Shown here: positions 19,682 to 28,825 of the stretch, one piece after another
Numbering within the stretch: position 1 is the first letter of the stretch
Layout of the letters: each line of letters opens with the position of its first letter
Assembly: GCF_014773485.1 (NCBI RefSeq)
Contig: NZ_JACXBP010000002.1
Coordinates: 62,001-126,000 of the forward strand
Origin: Erwinia aphidicola
GTDB taxonomy: Bacteria > Pseudomonadota > Gammaproteobacteria > Enterobacterales > Enterobacteriaceae
Direction: 5' to 3'
DNA: 64,000 nt
Made by a program: the position numbers and the translations under genes
The notes under the pieces: model-generated
Told to the model about the DNA's origin: nothing
Seen by the model: only the letters and a program-made list of their open reading frames with translations
Databases searched by the model: none

Positions 19682-22279
19682 TTAAACCGCAGTCTGGAAA
19701 ATCACGCCGTCAGCTTTGTCGGTGTACTGGCTCAACTGGTCAAAGTTCAGGTAACGGTAGGTATCCACCGCAGTTTTGTCCACCTGGTCCATGAACTTCA
19801 GGTACTCTTCCGGCGTTGGCAGTTTGCCCAGCAGAGACGCTACCGCAGACAGCTCGGCAGACGCCAGGAAGACGTTGGCACCGGTACCCAGACGGTTCGG
19901 GAAGTTACGCGTGGAGGTCGACACCACCGTTGCGCCATCTGCCACACGCGCCTGGTTACCCATGCACAGGGAACAGCCGGGGATCTCGATGCGCGCGCCG
20001 CTCTTACCGAACACGCTGTAGTAGCCCTCTTCAGTCAGCTGCGCCGCGTCCATCTTGGTTGGCGGAGCCACCCACAGACGGGTTGGCAGCTGGCCTTTGT
20101 GCGCATCCAGCAGCTTACCAGCCGCACGGAAGTGACCGATGTTGGTCATGCAGGAGCCAATAAACACTTCGTCAATCTTGGTGCCCTGCACGTCGGACAG
20201 CAGGCGGGCATCGTCCGGGTCGTTTGGCGCACAGAGAATTGGCTCTTTGATGTCGGCCAGATCGATTTCGATGACTGCCGCGTATTCCGCGTCAGCATCG
20301 CCTTCCATCAGCTGTGGATCCGCCAGCCATTTCTCCATGCCCTGGATACGGCGCTCGATGGTACGACGGTCGCCGTAGCCTTCAGAGATCATCCACTTCA
20401 GCAGCACGATGTTCGAGTTGAGATACTCGATGATCGGGTCTTTGCCCAGCTTGATGCTACAGCCCGCTGCAGAGCGCTCTGCCGAAGCATCGGACAGTTC
20501 GAATGCCTGCTCAACTTTCAGGTCAGGCAGACCTTCAATTTCGAGGATGCGGCCAGAGAAGATGTTTTTCTTACCTTTCTTCTCAACGGTCAGCAGGCCA
20601 GCTTTGATCGCATACAGCGGGATCGCGTGTACCAGATCGCGCAGGGTGATGCCAGGCTGCATTTTGCCTTTGAAGCGCACCAGCACCGACTCTGGCATAT
20701 CCAGCGGCATAACGCCGGTTGCCGCAGCAAACGCCACCAGGCCAGAACCCGCCGGGAAGGAGATGCCAATAGGGAAACGGGTGTGCGAGTCACCGCCCGT
20801 ACCGACGGTATCCGGCAGCAGCATACGGTTCAGCCAGCTGTGGATAATGCCGTCGCCAGGGCGCAGCGATACACCACCACGGTTCATAATGAAGTCAGGC
20901 AGAGTGTGGTGCGTGGTCACGTCCACCGGCTTCGGATAGGCCGCGGTGTGGCAGAAGGACTGCATCACCAGGTCCGCAGAGAAGCCCAGGCAGGCAAGAT
21001 CTTTCAGCTCATCACGGGTCATTGGACCGGTGGTATCCTGCGAGCCAACCGAGGTCATTTTCGGTTCGCAGTAGGCACCAGGGCGCACGCCGTCAACGCC
21101 ACAGGCGCGGCCAACCATTTTCTGCGCCAGGGAGAAGCCACGGGTGCTGGCCGCCACGTCTTTCGCCTGCTCAAACACGTCGCTGTGCGGCAGACCGAGA
21201 GATTCACGCGCTTTGGTGGTCAGGCCACGGCCGATAATCAGTGGAATACGGCCACCCGCACGCACTTCATCCAGCAGCACGTTGGTTTTCAGTTCGAAAT
21301 TAGCCAGCACTTCACCGGTTTCGTGATTGCGCACTTCGCCTTTGTAGGGATAGATGTCGATCACATCGCCCATATTCAGACGGTCAACGTCCACTTCGAT
21401 CGGCAGTGCGCCGGCATCTTCCATGGTGTTGAAGAAGATCGGCGCGATTTTACCGCCGAGGCAGACGCCGCCGCCCTTCTTGTTTGGCACGTAAGGGATA
21501 TCGTCACCCATAAACCACAGCACCGAGTTGGTGGCGGATTTACGTGAAGAACCGGTACCGACCACGTCACCTACGTAAGTCAGCGGGAAGCCTTTTTGCT
21601 GCAGGGCTTCAATCTGTTTGATCGGGCCAACGTTACCGGCATCATCGGGTTCGATGCCTTCACGGGCGTTTTTCAACATCGCTAACGCGTGCAGTGGAAT
21701 ATCCGGGCGCGACCAGGCATCCGGCGCCGGAGAGAGGTCGTCGGTATTGGTTTCGCCGGTCACTTTGAACACGGTTACGGTGATTTTTTCTGCCAGTTTC
21801 GGACGCTTCAGGAACCATTCGGCGTCAGCCCAGGACTGAATAATTTTCTTCGCGTGAGGGTTGCCCGCTTTGGATTTTTCTTCAACGTCATAGAAGTTGT
21901 CGAACATCAGCAGCGTGTGGGACAGGGCTTCAGCGGCAATTGGCGCCAGCTTTTCATCGTCAAGCGCTTCGATCAGCGCATGGATGTTATAACCGCCCTG
22001 CATGGTGCCCAGCAGCTCAACGGCTTTTTCAGGAGTAACCAGAGGAGAAGTCGCTTCGCCTTTCGCGACAGCAGCCAGGAAACCGGCTTTAACATACGCC
22101 GCTTCATCTACGCCCGGCGGCACTCGGTTAATTAACAGGTCTAACAGAAACTCTTCTTCACCCGCTGGAGGGGCTTTTAGCAGTTCAACCAGCGCGGCCA
22201 TTTGGGAAGCATCTAACGGTTTAGGAACAATCCCCTGGGCAGCACGCTCGGCAACGTGCTTACGGTATTCTTCTAGCAC
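19682..22279 (-). CDS. acnB: Aconitate hydratase B
   Basis: Main TCA-cycle aconitase, isomerising citrate and isocitrate via a [4Fe-4S] cluster; also interconverts 2-methylaconitate in related pathways. 865 residues, the E. coli AcnB length. N-terminal HEAT-like domain ([17 protein letters not shown]), then the swivel domain before the catalytic domains, as in AcnB. Cluster ligands are the Cys in FIGSCMTN near residue 710 and the pair in CSLCMGN near residue 770; DSHTRFPIG and [11 protein letters not shown] are active-site blocks. A 650-residue frame on the opposite strand is a shadow. Confidence 0.98.
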   Translation of the reverse strand: MLEEYRKHVAERAAQGIVPKPLDASQMAALVELLKAPPAGEEEFLLDLLINRVPPGVDEAAYVKAGFLAAVAKGEATSPLVTPEKAVELLGTMQGGYNIHALIEALDDEKLAPIAAEALSHTLLMFDNFYDVEEKSKAGNPHAKKIIQSWADAEWFLKRPKLAEKITVTVFKVTGETNTDDLSPAPDAWSRPDIPLHALAMLKNAREGIEPDDAGNVGPIKQIEALQQKGFPLTYVGDVVGTGSSRKSATNSVLWFMGDDIPYVPNKKGGGVCLGGKIAPIFFNTMEDAGALPIEVDVDRLNMGDVIDIYPYKGEVRNHETGEVLANFELKTNVLLDEVRAGGRIPLIIGRGLTTKARESLGLPHSDVFEQAKDVAASTRGFSLAQKMVGRACGVDGVRPGAYCEPKMTSVGSQDTTGPMTRDELKDLACLGFSADLVMQSFCHTAAYPKPVDVTTHHTLPDFIMNRGGVSLRPGDGIIHSWLNRMLLPDTVGTGGDSHTRFPIGISFPAGSGLVAFAAATGVMPLDMPESVLVRFKGKMQPGITLRDLVHAIPLYAIKAGLLTVEKKGKKNIFSGRILEIEGLPDLKVEQAFELSDASAERSAAGCSIKLGKDPIIEYLNSNIVLLKWMISEGYGDRRTIERRIQGMEKWLADPQLMEGDADAEYAAVIEIDLADIKEPILCAPNDPDDARLLSDVQGTKIDEVFIGSCMTNIGHFRAAGKLLDAHKGQLPTRLWVAPPTKMDAAQLTEEGYYSVFGKSGARIEIPGCSLCMGNQARVADGATVVSTSTRNFPNRLGTGANVFLASAELSAVASLLGKLPTPEEYLKFMDQVDKTAVDTYRYLNFDQLSQYTDKADGVIFQTAV

Positions 22280-23075
22280 GACGTTCTCCTCACTCTCATT
22301 GTATTTGGCATCCCGGGCTACCTAAGTCACCGCGAAGTGAAAACAATCCGTGTGTAGGGTAAGGTGCCCGGTTTCGCGAGTGGCAGCATAGCAGGATTCG
22401 GCCTGCATGTTAATCTGTTTACAAAAAAGCAACATCAGCTTGCTGCTGCTTCACGCGGCCATAAACAGCCCTTTGCAGCGCTTTTCACTACCTTTTCAGG
22501 CTAGTTTTGGCAATCTCACTGCGACAGCGATTAAAAAACCGCATATCTCCCGCACAGTCATCTCCCATCAGAGCCTGTGGAAATAATTTCAGCTTATTTA
22601 TCAGATGATTTTGATAACTTATGGGGTGGGATTGGCGCGTTGGTCACTGGCGGGTTGCTTCGGATGTAATGTTGATGACTTGCGTCACTCACCAGCAGAG
22701 CAACAATCGTTAAAATCCGCAGACTCTAAGACAGAATTTTCTAAGCTGCCTGTACGGCAGTGAATTGTTTAGTCATGGCAGCATTGCGTCAAAGCCACTA
22801 TCACTGAGCTAAGGAGTCGTGAATTGGCATGAACTCAAAGCAGCCTACGTGATAGTGGGTAAATTTTTTTATGCAGAATATGCTACACACGAGCCTTTGC
22901 TTGCGCGACAAACTGATCCAACGCTGCACGTGAGAGAAAACAAGTAGAGCTATTTTTCTCTGGCAGGGAAGCAGGCTGGCGCGTCATACGATGCTTGGCA
23001 AAGCGCTGTGGATTTCTTTGATTAAAGTGGCGTTGTGCATGGTGGTGGGCAGCAGATCGCCGCCCCGCCGTTTAC
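22280..23075. other. 796-bp intergenic region at the edge of an accessory island
   Basis: Holds the acnB upstream region (right of 22279) and one degenerate CRISPR-like repeat at 22738. No intact gene is visible. A minus-strand frame without a clear start ends at 22885 (TAG); its tail reads PEKNSSTCFLSRAALDQFVAQAKARV in two blocks and may be the remnant of a lost gene. I cannot assign it. Composition becomes more AT-rich from about 22.5 kb. Confidence 0.5.
22738..22765 (-). CRISPR. Solitary degenerate type I-F CRISPR repeat
   Basis: 28 bases that read, on the minus strand, as a type I-F repeat: the ACTGCCGTACAGGCAGCTTA core is intact and only the terminal base next to it differs (T for C on the plus strand). 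The flank on its 22737 side shares 17 of 20 bases with the spacer-like segment of the second locus (24948-24967). Only one copy, no array and no cas genes near it. Confidence 0.7.
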
Positions 23076-23462
23076 TCAACTGGCTATATCGTCAAAAAAG
23101 GTTCTGTCGGTCGTAATATGCGTAGGCGGACATAAAAAGATAAATTCCATGTCGGTGAGCGCTATCAGCTGATGCGCAGTACCTGGATAGATGCAAAATA
23201 CCGAACCTGAATTTATCGGGTCCGAACGGGTATTTTTCACCGTATGATTGTCACTATCTCCAGTCCATATCTTCCCCTGGCCCGACATAATAATATACCA
23301 CTCTTCTCCCTCGCTGTGACTGTGGCACGTCACTCGCTTTCCTTTTGCTAATGAGGTGCCGTAGGCACACAGCCCATTCTTGATGACCATCTCCGTAATT
23401 GAAATCCCTGCCAGCTGATCCTTTTCCGCACGATCAATATTAAAATTTGATATTAAAATCAC
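23076..23462 (-). CDS. Small cupin-domain protein
   Basis: 128 residues forming one cupin barrel. Cupin motif 1 is CHSHSEGEEWYIIMSGQGKIW (blocks CHSHSEGEEW and IIMSGQG, residues about 46-65), giving His/His/Glu metal ligands; motif 2 is PGTAHQLIAL near residue 95. GTG start after AAGGAGCTAAAC. No enzymatic domain is attached, so it could be a small metal- or ligand-binding enzyme or sensor. It is divergent from the PAS-LuxR gene, with 151 bp between them, so a shared control region is plausible. AT-rich codon use differs from the core genes. Confidence 0.75.
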   Translation of the reverse strand: MILISNFNIDRAEKDQLAGISITEMVIKNGLCAYGTSLAKGKRVTCHSHSEGEEWYIIMSGQGKIWTGDSDNHTVKNTRSDPINSGSVFCIYPGTAHQLIALTDMEFIFLCPPTHITTDRTFFDDIAS

Positions 23463-23613
23463 GTTTAGCTCCTTTTTTTTACAATTCAGAGTAACTTTTA
23501 CCCTATAAAAACTGCACTATAAACAATCTAATTACCTACACTCATAACATGGACATGTAAAAGATAATGTGCAAAAAATATTAAAATGGATAAATTACTA
23601 CAAGGGAAACAGA

Positions 23614-24306
23614 ATGAAAGATATTTATAAACTGAGAGCCAGCGTCAATAATATGATTAGATTCTGGGAGATAAGTCAGGAACCATGGGGAGCGAAAGAC
23701 GCCACATCAACGTTTATCTATGCAAACAGTGCTTATTGTAGATTACTTGGATTACCTGAAGGTTACGACGTAGCCGGCAGAAAGGATGGCGAGTTGCCGG
23801 CATCAACAGCGTGCTTCCAGGAACAATTTCAGGCACATGACCGTAAAGTTGAAGCAATGCAGGATCGCGTCACGTCAATAGAAATTCATCCATTTGAAAA
23901 ACATGACTGGCTACAACCCTGGTATTTTGACAAATATCCCTTGTTTGATGATGTGGGATTATGCTGTGGAACTATTTTTCATGGCCGCCCCGTAGATGCA
24001 CTGGTGTTAACCAGCCTTGAAAGCATTCAAATCCCAACATCACTCGTATTTACTCCCCCATCAGAGCTGTTTACAACCAGTGAATGGGATTTGATTTTTT
24101 ATGTCATCCATGGTTTTACAGGTAAAGAGATATCAAACAAACTATGCCTGTCCAAAAGAACCATAGAAAACAGAATGCGGGTCATCCATAGCAAAGCCAA
24201 TGTAAATAATAAGCGCGCATTCCTGGACTACTGCTTCCAGCATAATTTCAATAGTTACATCCCACAGAATTTCTTTCAAAAGCCTGAATCAAAAGTGGGA
24301 AAATGA
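23614..24306 (+). CDS. PAS-LuxR family transcriptional regulator
   Basis: 230 residues. N-terminal PAS-like sensor domain (residues about 10-120, with TFIYANSAYCRLLGLPEGYDVAGRKDGELP) and a C-terminal LuxR/GerE helix-turn-helix (FTTSEWDLIFYVIHGFTGKEISNKLCLSKRTIENR in two adjoining blocks, about 155-195). Start ATG 23614 follows AAGGGAAACAG; a GTG at 23569 would add 15 residues. No acyl-homoserine-lactone domain and no response-regulator receiver. Ligand unknown. It most likely controls the divergent cupin gene or neighbouring cargo; this is inferred from position only. Confidence 0.8.
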   Translation: MKDIYKLRASVNNMIRFWEISQEPWGAKDATSTFIYANSAYCRLLGLPEGYDVAGRKDGELPASTACFQEQFQAHDRKVEAMQDRVTSIEIHPFEKHDWLQPWYFDKYPLFDDVGLCCGTIFHGRPVDALVLTSLESIQIPTSLVFTPPSELFTTSEWDLIFYVIHGFTGKEISNKLCLSKRTIENRMRVIHSKANVNNKRAFLDYCFQHNFNSYIPQNFFQKPESKVGK

Positions 24307-24381
24307 ACCAAAAAAACCTTCTAACACATGATTACAAGAAAAACATAAAATCTAATAAACCCGAATAAAAAGGTTGAGATC

Positions 24382-24657
24382 ATGAATCGAAATAAAACCA
24401 AAACTAGCATTAACACTCCAGACTGGCACAGGGCGCAAATCCAGTGCGCACTCAGAATGAAAGGCTATTCTTTAGCACAGTTATCTCGCGAGTACGGTTT
24501 ATCATCCGGTACGCTGGCAAATGCTTTATCAAAACCATGGCTGAAGGGTGAGTTAATTATTGCTATGAAAATCGGGATTCCGCCAGAAAAAATCTGGCCA
24601 TCGCGGTATTATGATGACGAAAAACCAGTCAAAAGAATATTAAGAAAAGTATATTAG
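24382..24657 (+). CDS. Ner/Nlp-family DNA-binding protein
   Basis: 91-residue helix-turn-helix protein resembling Ner of phage Mu and the chromosomal SfsB/Nlp proteins: DWHRAQIQCALRMKGYSLAQL (in two blocks), SREYGLSSGTLANALSKPW, and PPEKIWPSRYYDD. Such proteins act as small repressors or activators, often of prophage origin. Start ATG follows AAAGGTTGAGATC. No other phage gene is visible nearby. It follows the PAS-LuxR gene by 75 bp on the same strand. Confidence 0.8.
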   Translation: MNRNKTKTSINTPDWHRAQIQCALRMKGYSLAQLSREYGLSSGTLANALSKPWLKGELIIAMKIGIPPEKIWPSRYYDDEKPVKRILRKVY

Positions 24658-24721
24658 CAGTGTTTTCAGCATACGTTTTTTTATCAATGCACAAAGCTCA
24701 TTATTGCTAAAATTATTCTGA

Positions 24722-24913
24722 TCAGTCCTCCAGCATAATGCCTGGCAATCGCTTAAACTCCCGCGTGTTATTAGTCACCAGAATAGCACCGACGGCAATG
24801 GCCGTATCGTTAGGATCAATCGGCGTACCGGCGGTACTCAATGGCATCTTAATGTCTGTGGTGACATCAACCGCCCTTCGATCCCAGGGCAGTATGCATC
24901 CAGGCGGGAGCAA
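24722..24913 (-). pseudogene. Truncated vapC-type PIN toxin remnant
   Basis: Only the C-terminal part of a VapC (PIN ribonuclease) remains: LPWDRRAVDVTTDIK, AGTPIDPNDTAIA, GAILVTNNTREFKRLPGIMLED. The N-terminal part with the first catalytic Asp is missing, and about five residues after NDTAIA, usually present in VapC, are deleted. No vapB antitoxin is seen. The 5' break point lies within 10 bases of a CRISPR-like repeat. It cannot encode an active toxin. Confidence 0.75.
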
Positions 24914-24919
24914 CTCTGT

Positions 24920-24995
24920 TTTCTAAGCTGCCTGTACGGCAGTGAACTGCAGACTTTACGACAGAATTTTCTAAGCTGCCTGCTCGGCAGTGAAC
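24920..24995 (-). CRISPR. Two type I-F-like CRISPR repeats with one 20-base spacer
   Basis: Two 28-base repeats (24920-24947 and 24968-24995) in the same orientation; on the minus strand both begin GTTCACTGCCG and end CAGCTTAGAAA. The first matches the type I-F repeat known from Yersinia and Pectobacterium; the second differs by two bases in the middle. The 20-base segment between them is shorter than the usual 32-base I-F spacer and resembles the flank of the solitary repeat at 22738 (17 of 20). No cas gene lies in the window, so this is an orphan or decayed array. Confidence 0.75.
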
Positions 24996-25193
24996 GGTTG
25001 GCAAACCACTCTAACTCGTTATAAACATTATTCAATTGCTGCACTCCTGGTAAAAAACCCTTTTTTAAAGCTGTTCGATTAGATCGTTTAAAATCAAAAA
25101 GTTATCGAGGTGACAAAAAAGAGGGTCGTGCGGTTTTCAATAACGTACAGATCATTAAGAGTGACAGTGGATGAGATAAGCCTCTAAACACCA

Positions 25194-25213
25194 GGTCGAG
25201 GCATGCCTCGACC
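25194..25213. repeat. Perfect 20-bp intergenic palindrome
   Basis: GGTCGAGGCATGCCTCGACC, followed by CTACCC. Same palindrome type as at 14446. It sits in the roughly 370-bp stretch between the CRISPR-like repeats and the crotonase gene, where I see no gene. Confidence 0.5.
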
Positions 25214-25364
25214 CTACCCTCGACTTTAAATACTTAGTTTTTTTCAGCAGAAGGATCTTTTTGCTTTAAAACTTCAACCTCGCGAACTCGCGCGTCGTAA
25301 GCTTGCTAAAAAAATGGATAGGCATAAAGCTACACTCTTCGCCCTCAGACAGTCACGGTAAGCC

Positions 25365-26150
25365 ATGATGAATAGCCAACAACCGAACACGCAGCTGGTG
25401 CGCTGCGACCGCCCGATTGCCCACGTGGCGCGCCTGACGCTTAACCGCCCCGCCGCCAGCAATGCCTACAACGCGGTGATGGTAGCCGAGCTGGAAGCGT
25501 GCCTGAGCTGGTGCGAGCAGCAGCCGGATATCCGCACGGTGATCCTCACCGGCAGCGGTACGGTATTCTGCGGCGGTGCCGATTTGCAGGAAGCATTCAC
25601 CGATGGCGGCAAAGGGCTGATGAACTCTCACGGTGGCTATAACCCGTTGCAGCACCTGCCCCGGCGCAAAATCTGGATTGCCGCGCTTAACGGTCATGCC
25701 TTCGGCGGCGGGCTGGAGCTGGCGCTGGAGTGCGATTTTATTATCGCGGCGCAGCAGGTGAAAATCGCACTGCCGGAAGTGAAGCACGGGCTGCTGCCGC
25801 TCGGTGGCGCGATCGGCCAGCTGGCCACGCGGCTGCCTGCCAGCGTGGCGCGTGAGATGCTGCTGATCGGCGAACCGATGGACGCACAGCGGGCACTGGC
25901 GCTGGGGCTGTTTTATCAGCTGGCGGAGGCGGAAGAGCTGATGGAGAGCGCGCTGGCGCTGGCGGCCCGCCTAAACCGCAACGCGCCGCTGGCGGTTCAG
26001 GCCTGCAACGCGCTGTTGAGAGAGACTCTCGCTGAGGATCTGCGCCAGCGCAGCGCTGAAGAGTTACAGCAGCTGCAAAGCAGCCTCGACTATCAGGAAG
26101 GCCTGCACGCCTTTGCTGAGCGGCGCGCCCCGCAGTGGCGCGGAAAGTAG
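25365..26150 (+). CDS. Enoyl-CoA hydratase/isomerase (crotonase) family protein
   Basis: 261 residues of the crotonase fold: LTLNRPAASNAYNAVM near residue 25, oxyanion-hole region GTVFCGGADLQEAF near residue 65, and the second oxyanion block NGHAFGGGLELALECDF near residue 108. Proteins of this fold hydrate, isomerise or cleave CoA thioesters. The Glu expected in the hydratase catalytic position after the GGG block region (LPEVKHGLLPLGGAIGQLATRLP, in two blocks) is hard to assign; substrate unknown. It is convergent with the thiolase-like gene, the two stops being 2 bases apart. Part of an acyl-thioester gene cluster. Confidence 0.85.
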   Translation: MMNSQQPNTQLVRCDRPIAHVARLTLNRPAASNAYNAVMVAELEACLSWCEQQPDIRTVILTGSGTVFCGGADLQEAFTDGGKGLMNSHGGYNPLQHLPRRKIWIAALNGHAFGGGLELALECDFIIAAQQVKIALPEVKHGLLPLGGAIGQLATRLPASVAREMLLIGEPMDAQRALALGLFYQLAEAEELMESALALAARLNRNAPLAVQACNALLRETLAEDLRQRSAEELQQLQSSLDYQEGLHAFAERRAPQWRGK

Positions 26151-26152
26151 GA

Positions 26153-27352
26153 TTACAGCTGCACCGCCTGAAACAGCGCGCTTAGCCCTAATCCACCGGC
26201 GATGCCGAGCATCGCCAGCCCGTAGCCACTCCCCTGCTGTTTGCCGACCAGCTGGTTGAACAGGCGCGTCACCATAATGGCACCGGAAGCGCCGTAAGGG
26301 TGGCCGAGGGCGATCGCCCCGCCCTGCAAATTAATGCGCTGCTCATCAATGCCCAGCGCGTCCACCGAACCCAGTACCTGCGCGGCGAAGGCCTCGTTAA
26401 ACTCAATCACGGGTATAGCATCCAGCGTCAGCTGCGGCTGGCGCGCCAGTAGCTTTTGCGTGGCGGGCACCGGGCCGAGGCCCAGCAGGTTCGGGTCAAC
26501 GCCCGCACTACAGGCATCGGCAAACAGCAGCCCCTCGCTAAAACCGCACTCGCGCGCTTTGCGGCGGCTCATCACCAGCAGCAGCGAAGCGCCGTCATTT
26601 AGCGGGCAGCAGTTGCCTGCGGTCACCGTGCCGTTGGCGGCGAAAACCGGGGAAAGTGCCGCCAGCCGCTCAAGGGAGGTGCCGGGGCGCGGGCACTCAT
26701 CGCTGGCTATCTGCTGGCCGTTCACGCTGAGCGCCACGATTTCGGCGGCAAATGCGCCCTGCTGCTGTGCGGCGACGGCGCGCTGATGGCTGCGCAGGGC
26801 AAACTGGTCCTGACGCTGGCGGCCGATGCCGCAGTGCTGCGCGACATTTTCGGCGGCGATGCCCATCTCCGGGTCTCCCACCTCCTCCGGCGAGAAGCGC
26901 GCACGGCCATAAAAGCGCGGCATCTGCTTCAGAGAGCCGGGTTTCTCCACCCGCCACGGCGCGGTGCTGACGCTCTCAACGCCACCGGCCAGGTAGCATT
27001 CGCCGGCCTGCGCCTGCACCAGACGGCAGGCGTTGATCACCGCCTCCAGCCCCGAGCCGCACTGGCGGTCAACCGTTACCGCCGGAACCGCCAGCGGAAG
27101 CCCTGCCGCCAGCGCCGCCAGGCGGGCAATGTTGCCACCGCCGCCGGTAGCATTGCCGATAATCACCTCGTCGATGGCGCTGAAATTTTCCGGCAGCGTC
27201 GCCAGAAGATGGGTAAACAGCGGTGCCAGCAGCGCTTCCATTGGCAGGCTGGCCAGTGCGCCATAAGCTCTGCCTATCGGCGTGCGGCACGCGGCGACAA
27301 TCACCGGTTGGCTGTCACTCTGCGGCTGATAGTTCAGTAAGCTCTGCGGCAT
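26153..27352 (-). CDS. Thiolase-family protein lacking the C-terminal catalytic Cys
   Basis: 399 residues. The acylated Cys is present in VDRQCGSGLEAV near residue 90, NEAFA near 320 and the catalytic His in GGAIALGHPYGASG near 350. The usual C-terminal CIGGG motif, with the second catalytic Cys, reads LGIAGGLG instead: that Cys is Gly. So normal thiolysis or Claisen condensation may be impaired or changed. ATG 27352 is preferred over TTG 27361 for ribosome-site spacing (GAGG). Its start overlaps the end of the ligase gene by 38 bases, so they are translationally coupled. Confidence 0.85.
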   Translation of the reverse strand: MPQSLLNYQPQSDSQPVIVAACRTPIGRAYGALASLPMEALLAPLFTHLLATLPENFSAIDEVIIGNATGGGGNIARLAALAAGLPLAVPAVTVDRQCGSGLEAVINACRLVQAQAGECYLAGGVESVSTAPWRVEKPGSLKQMPRFYGRARFSPEEVGDPEMGIAAENVAQHCGIGRQRQDQFALRSHQRAVAAQQQGAFAAEIVALSVNGQQIASDECPRPGTSLERLAALSPVFAANGTVTAGNCCPLNDGASLLLVMSRRKARECGFSEGLLFADACSAGVDPNLLGLGPVPATQKLLARQPQLTLDAIPVIEFNEAFAAQVLGSVDALGIDEQRINLQGGAIALGHPYGASGAIMVTRLFNQLVGKQQGSGYGLAMLGIAGGLGLSALFQAVQL

Positions 27353-28820
27353 GGCCTGCAATCCTCTTTTCCAGCTCGTTACGTTTTATCTTGCCGCTTG
27401 GCGTCAGCGGCCAGCGGGTAATGCGGTAATAGTGGCGCGGGCGCTTATATTTTGCCAGAAGCTCCCGGCACTTGCCTGCCAGCTGGCGGCAGGCGTCGTC
27501 ATCGGCTTCAACAACCGCTACCAGCTTTTTGCCGAGGTAGTCATCATCAACGGCGATCACCACCGCCTCAATCATTCCCGGCAGCGATTTAATCACCGAC
27601 TCGATTTCGGAGAGGTAGATATTATTACCGCCGCTGAGGATCATATTTCCCCGGCGGCCAATCACCGTTAAGCGCTGACGCGGGTCGAGATAACCAATAT
27701 CGGCCACCGTCGCCATATGACCCTGCTTTACAAAGGCAGTGCCGTCATCGCCCCATAAATACCCTTCGATCAGCTGCTCGCTGCTGAGCCAGATGGTGCC
27801 GGGCTGGCCGGCGGGCAGTAATTTACCGTCGTCATCACGGATGGTGATTTCGGTGCCGGGAAAAGCAGACCCGACGTTGGCCAGCGAGTCGCAGATGTTG
27901 TCGTCATCCAGCGTCGAGACCGCAATAAATCCCAGCTCGGAAGCGCCGTAATACTCCTGCATGCGCGCCGCCGGAAACAGCGCGCGCGCCTGGCGATAGT
28001 GGTTCAGCTCCAGCTTGGCCCCGGCGCTCAGCAGGCTGCGCAGGTCGGGGAATTCTGCCCCGGCGCTGACGCGGGCGAACCCGGCGATCATCGTCGGCAC
28101 CAGCACGATGCGCGCAATTTTTTCCGCAGCGATCAGGGCCAGCGCCGCCGCAGGCTGCCACTGTCCAAGGCTATAAAAGGTGCCCCCGGCATACAGCGTC
28201 TCATTCAGGCAGTAGAGGCCAATGCCGTGCGACAGCGGGCCGGGAAAAAGGGTTGACGGCGCTGCGGCCAGCTGGAAAATCGCCTCGCCGTTTTCAAAGC
28301 TGCAGCGCCACGAGCGGCGCGAGCGGATAAAGGCTTTTGGCAGGCTGGTGGTGCCGGAGGTGAAGTTGATCAGAAACGGCGTTGGCGCCTGCATCTGGGC
28401 ACAAAACTCCCCCTCCTCCAGCGCTTGGTCGGCGGGCTGCCAGCTGTCCACCGCCAGCCAGCGGATCGCAAGCTGCTCCGCCACGGCGATCAGCTGATGG
28501 TCCTGCTGTTTCAGCAGCAGCAGGCCGGGCGCCAGGCGGCTCAGCATATCGCGCAGCTGCTCAAGCGGGGCCTGCGGGTCGATAATCGCGGCGGTGTAGG
28601 GATGCGCGGTGGCGGCAAGCCAGGCGACGGGAAAAGCAAGGTGGTTACCGGTGGCAATCGCCACAGTGCCGGATGCATTCGGCTGCTGGCGCAGATGCTG
28701 ATACAGTGCGAGGCCGCGCTGCCACAGCTGCTGCCAGCTCAGCGTCTGGCCATCGATGCTGACGGCGGTTTTATTCGGGGTGTTGTTCGCGTGCCGCTTA
28801 ACCCTGTCGTGGACCGGCAT
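27315..28820 (-). CDS. AMP-dependent acyl-CoA synthetase/ligase
   Basis: 501-residue class I adenylate-forming enzyme, expected to activate a carboxylic acid as acyl-AMP and then a thioester. Motifs: NFTSGTTSLPKAF (A3) near residue 153, YYGASELGF (A5) near 285, TVADIGYLD and RRGNMILSGGNNIYLSEIE (A7-A8) near 380-405, and the catalytic Lys in LTPSGKIKRNE near 478. Substrate not readable. It starts five bases after the thioesterase stop and overlaps the thiolase-like gene: one three-gene operon. ATG follows TGAGGCAG. Confidence 0.9.
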   Translation of the reverse strand: MPVHDRVKRHANNTPNKTAVSIDGQTLSWQQLWQRGLALYQHLRQQPNASGTVAIATGNHLAFPVAWLAATAHPYTAAIIDPQAPLEQLRDMLSRLAPGLLLLKQQDHQLIAVAEQLAIRWLAVDSWQPADQALEEGEFCAQMQAPTPFLINFTSGTTSLPKAFIRSRRSWRCSFENGEAIFQLAAAPSTLFPGPLSHGIGLYCLNETLYAGGTFYSLGQWQPAAALALIAAEKIARIVLVPTMIAGFARVSAGAEFPDLRSLLSAGAKLELNHYRQARALFPAARMQEYYGASELGFIAVSTLDDDNICDSLANVGSAFPGTEITIRDDDGKLLPAGQPGTIWLSSEQLIEGYLWGDDGTAFVKQGHMATVADIGYLDPRQRLTVIGRRGNMILSGGNNIYLSEIESVIKSLPGMIEAVVIAVDDDYLGKKLVAVVEADDDACRQLAGKCRELLAKYKRPRHYYRITRWPLTPSGKIKRNELEKRIAGHAAELTELSAAE

Positions 28821-28825
28821 CTGCC

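Noticed and set aside
19580-21547. Long plus-strand frame of 655 codons opposite acnB
   Set aside because: It lies fully antisense to acnB, a well-matched gene. Its protein is rich in His, Arg and Gln, typical of an antisense shadow in GC-rich DNA.
22883-23030. Minus-strand reading frame ending at 22885 with a coding-like tail
   Set aside because: No start codon or family identified. Mentioned as a possible remnant in the gap entry but not called as a gene.
24838-25044. 68-codon minus-strand frame across the CRISPR-like repeats
   Set aside because: Its translation is just the repeat read in frame (RQLRKFC and similar, twice) plus flanks; not a protein.
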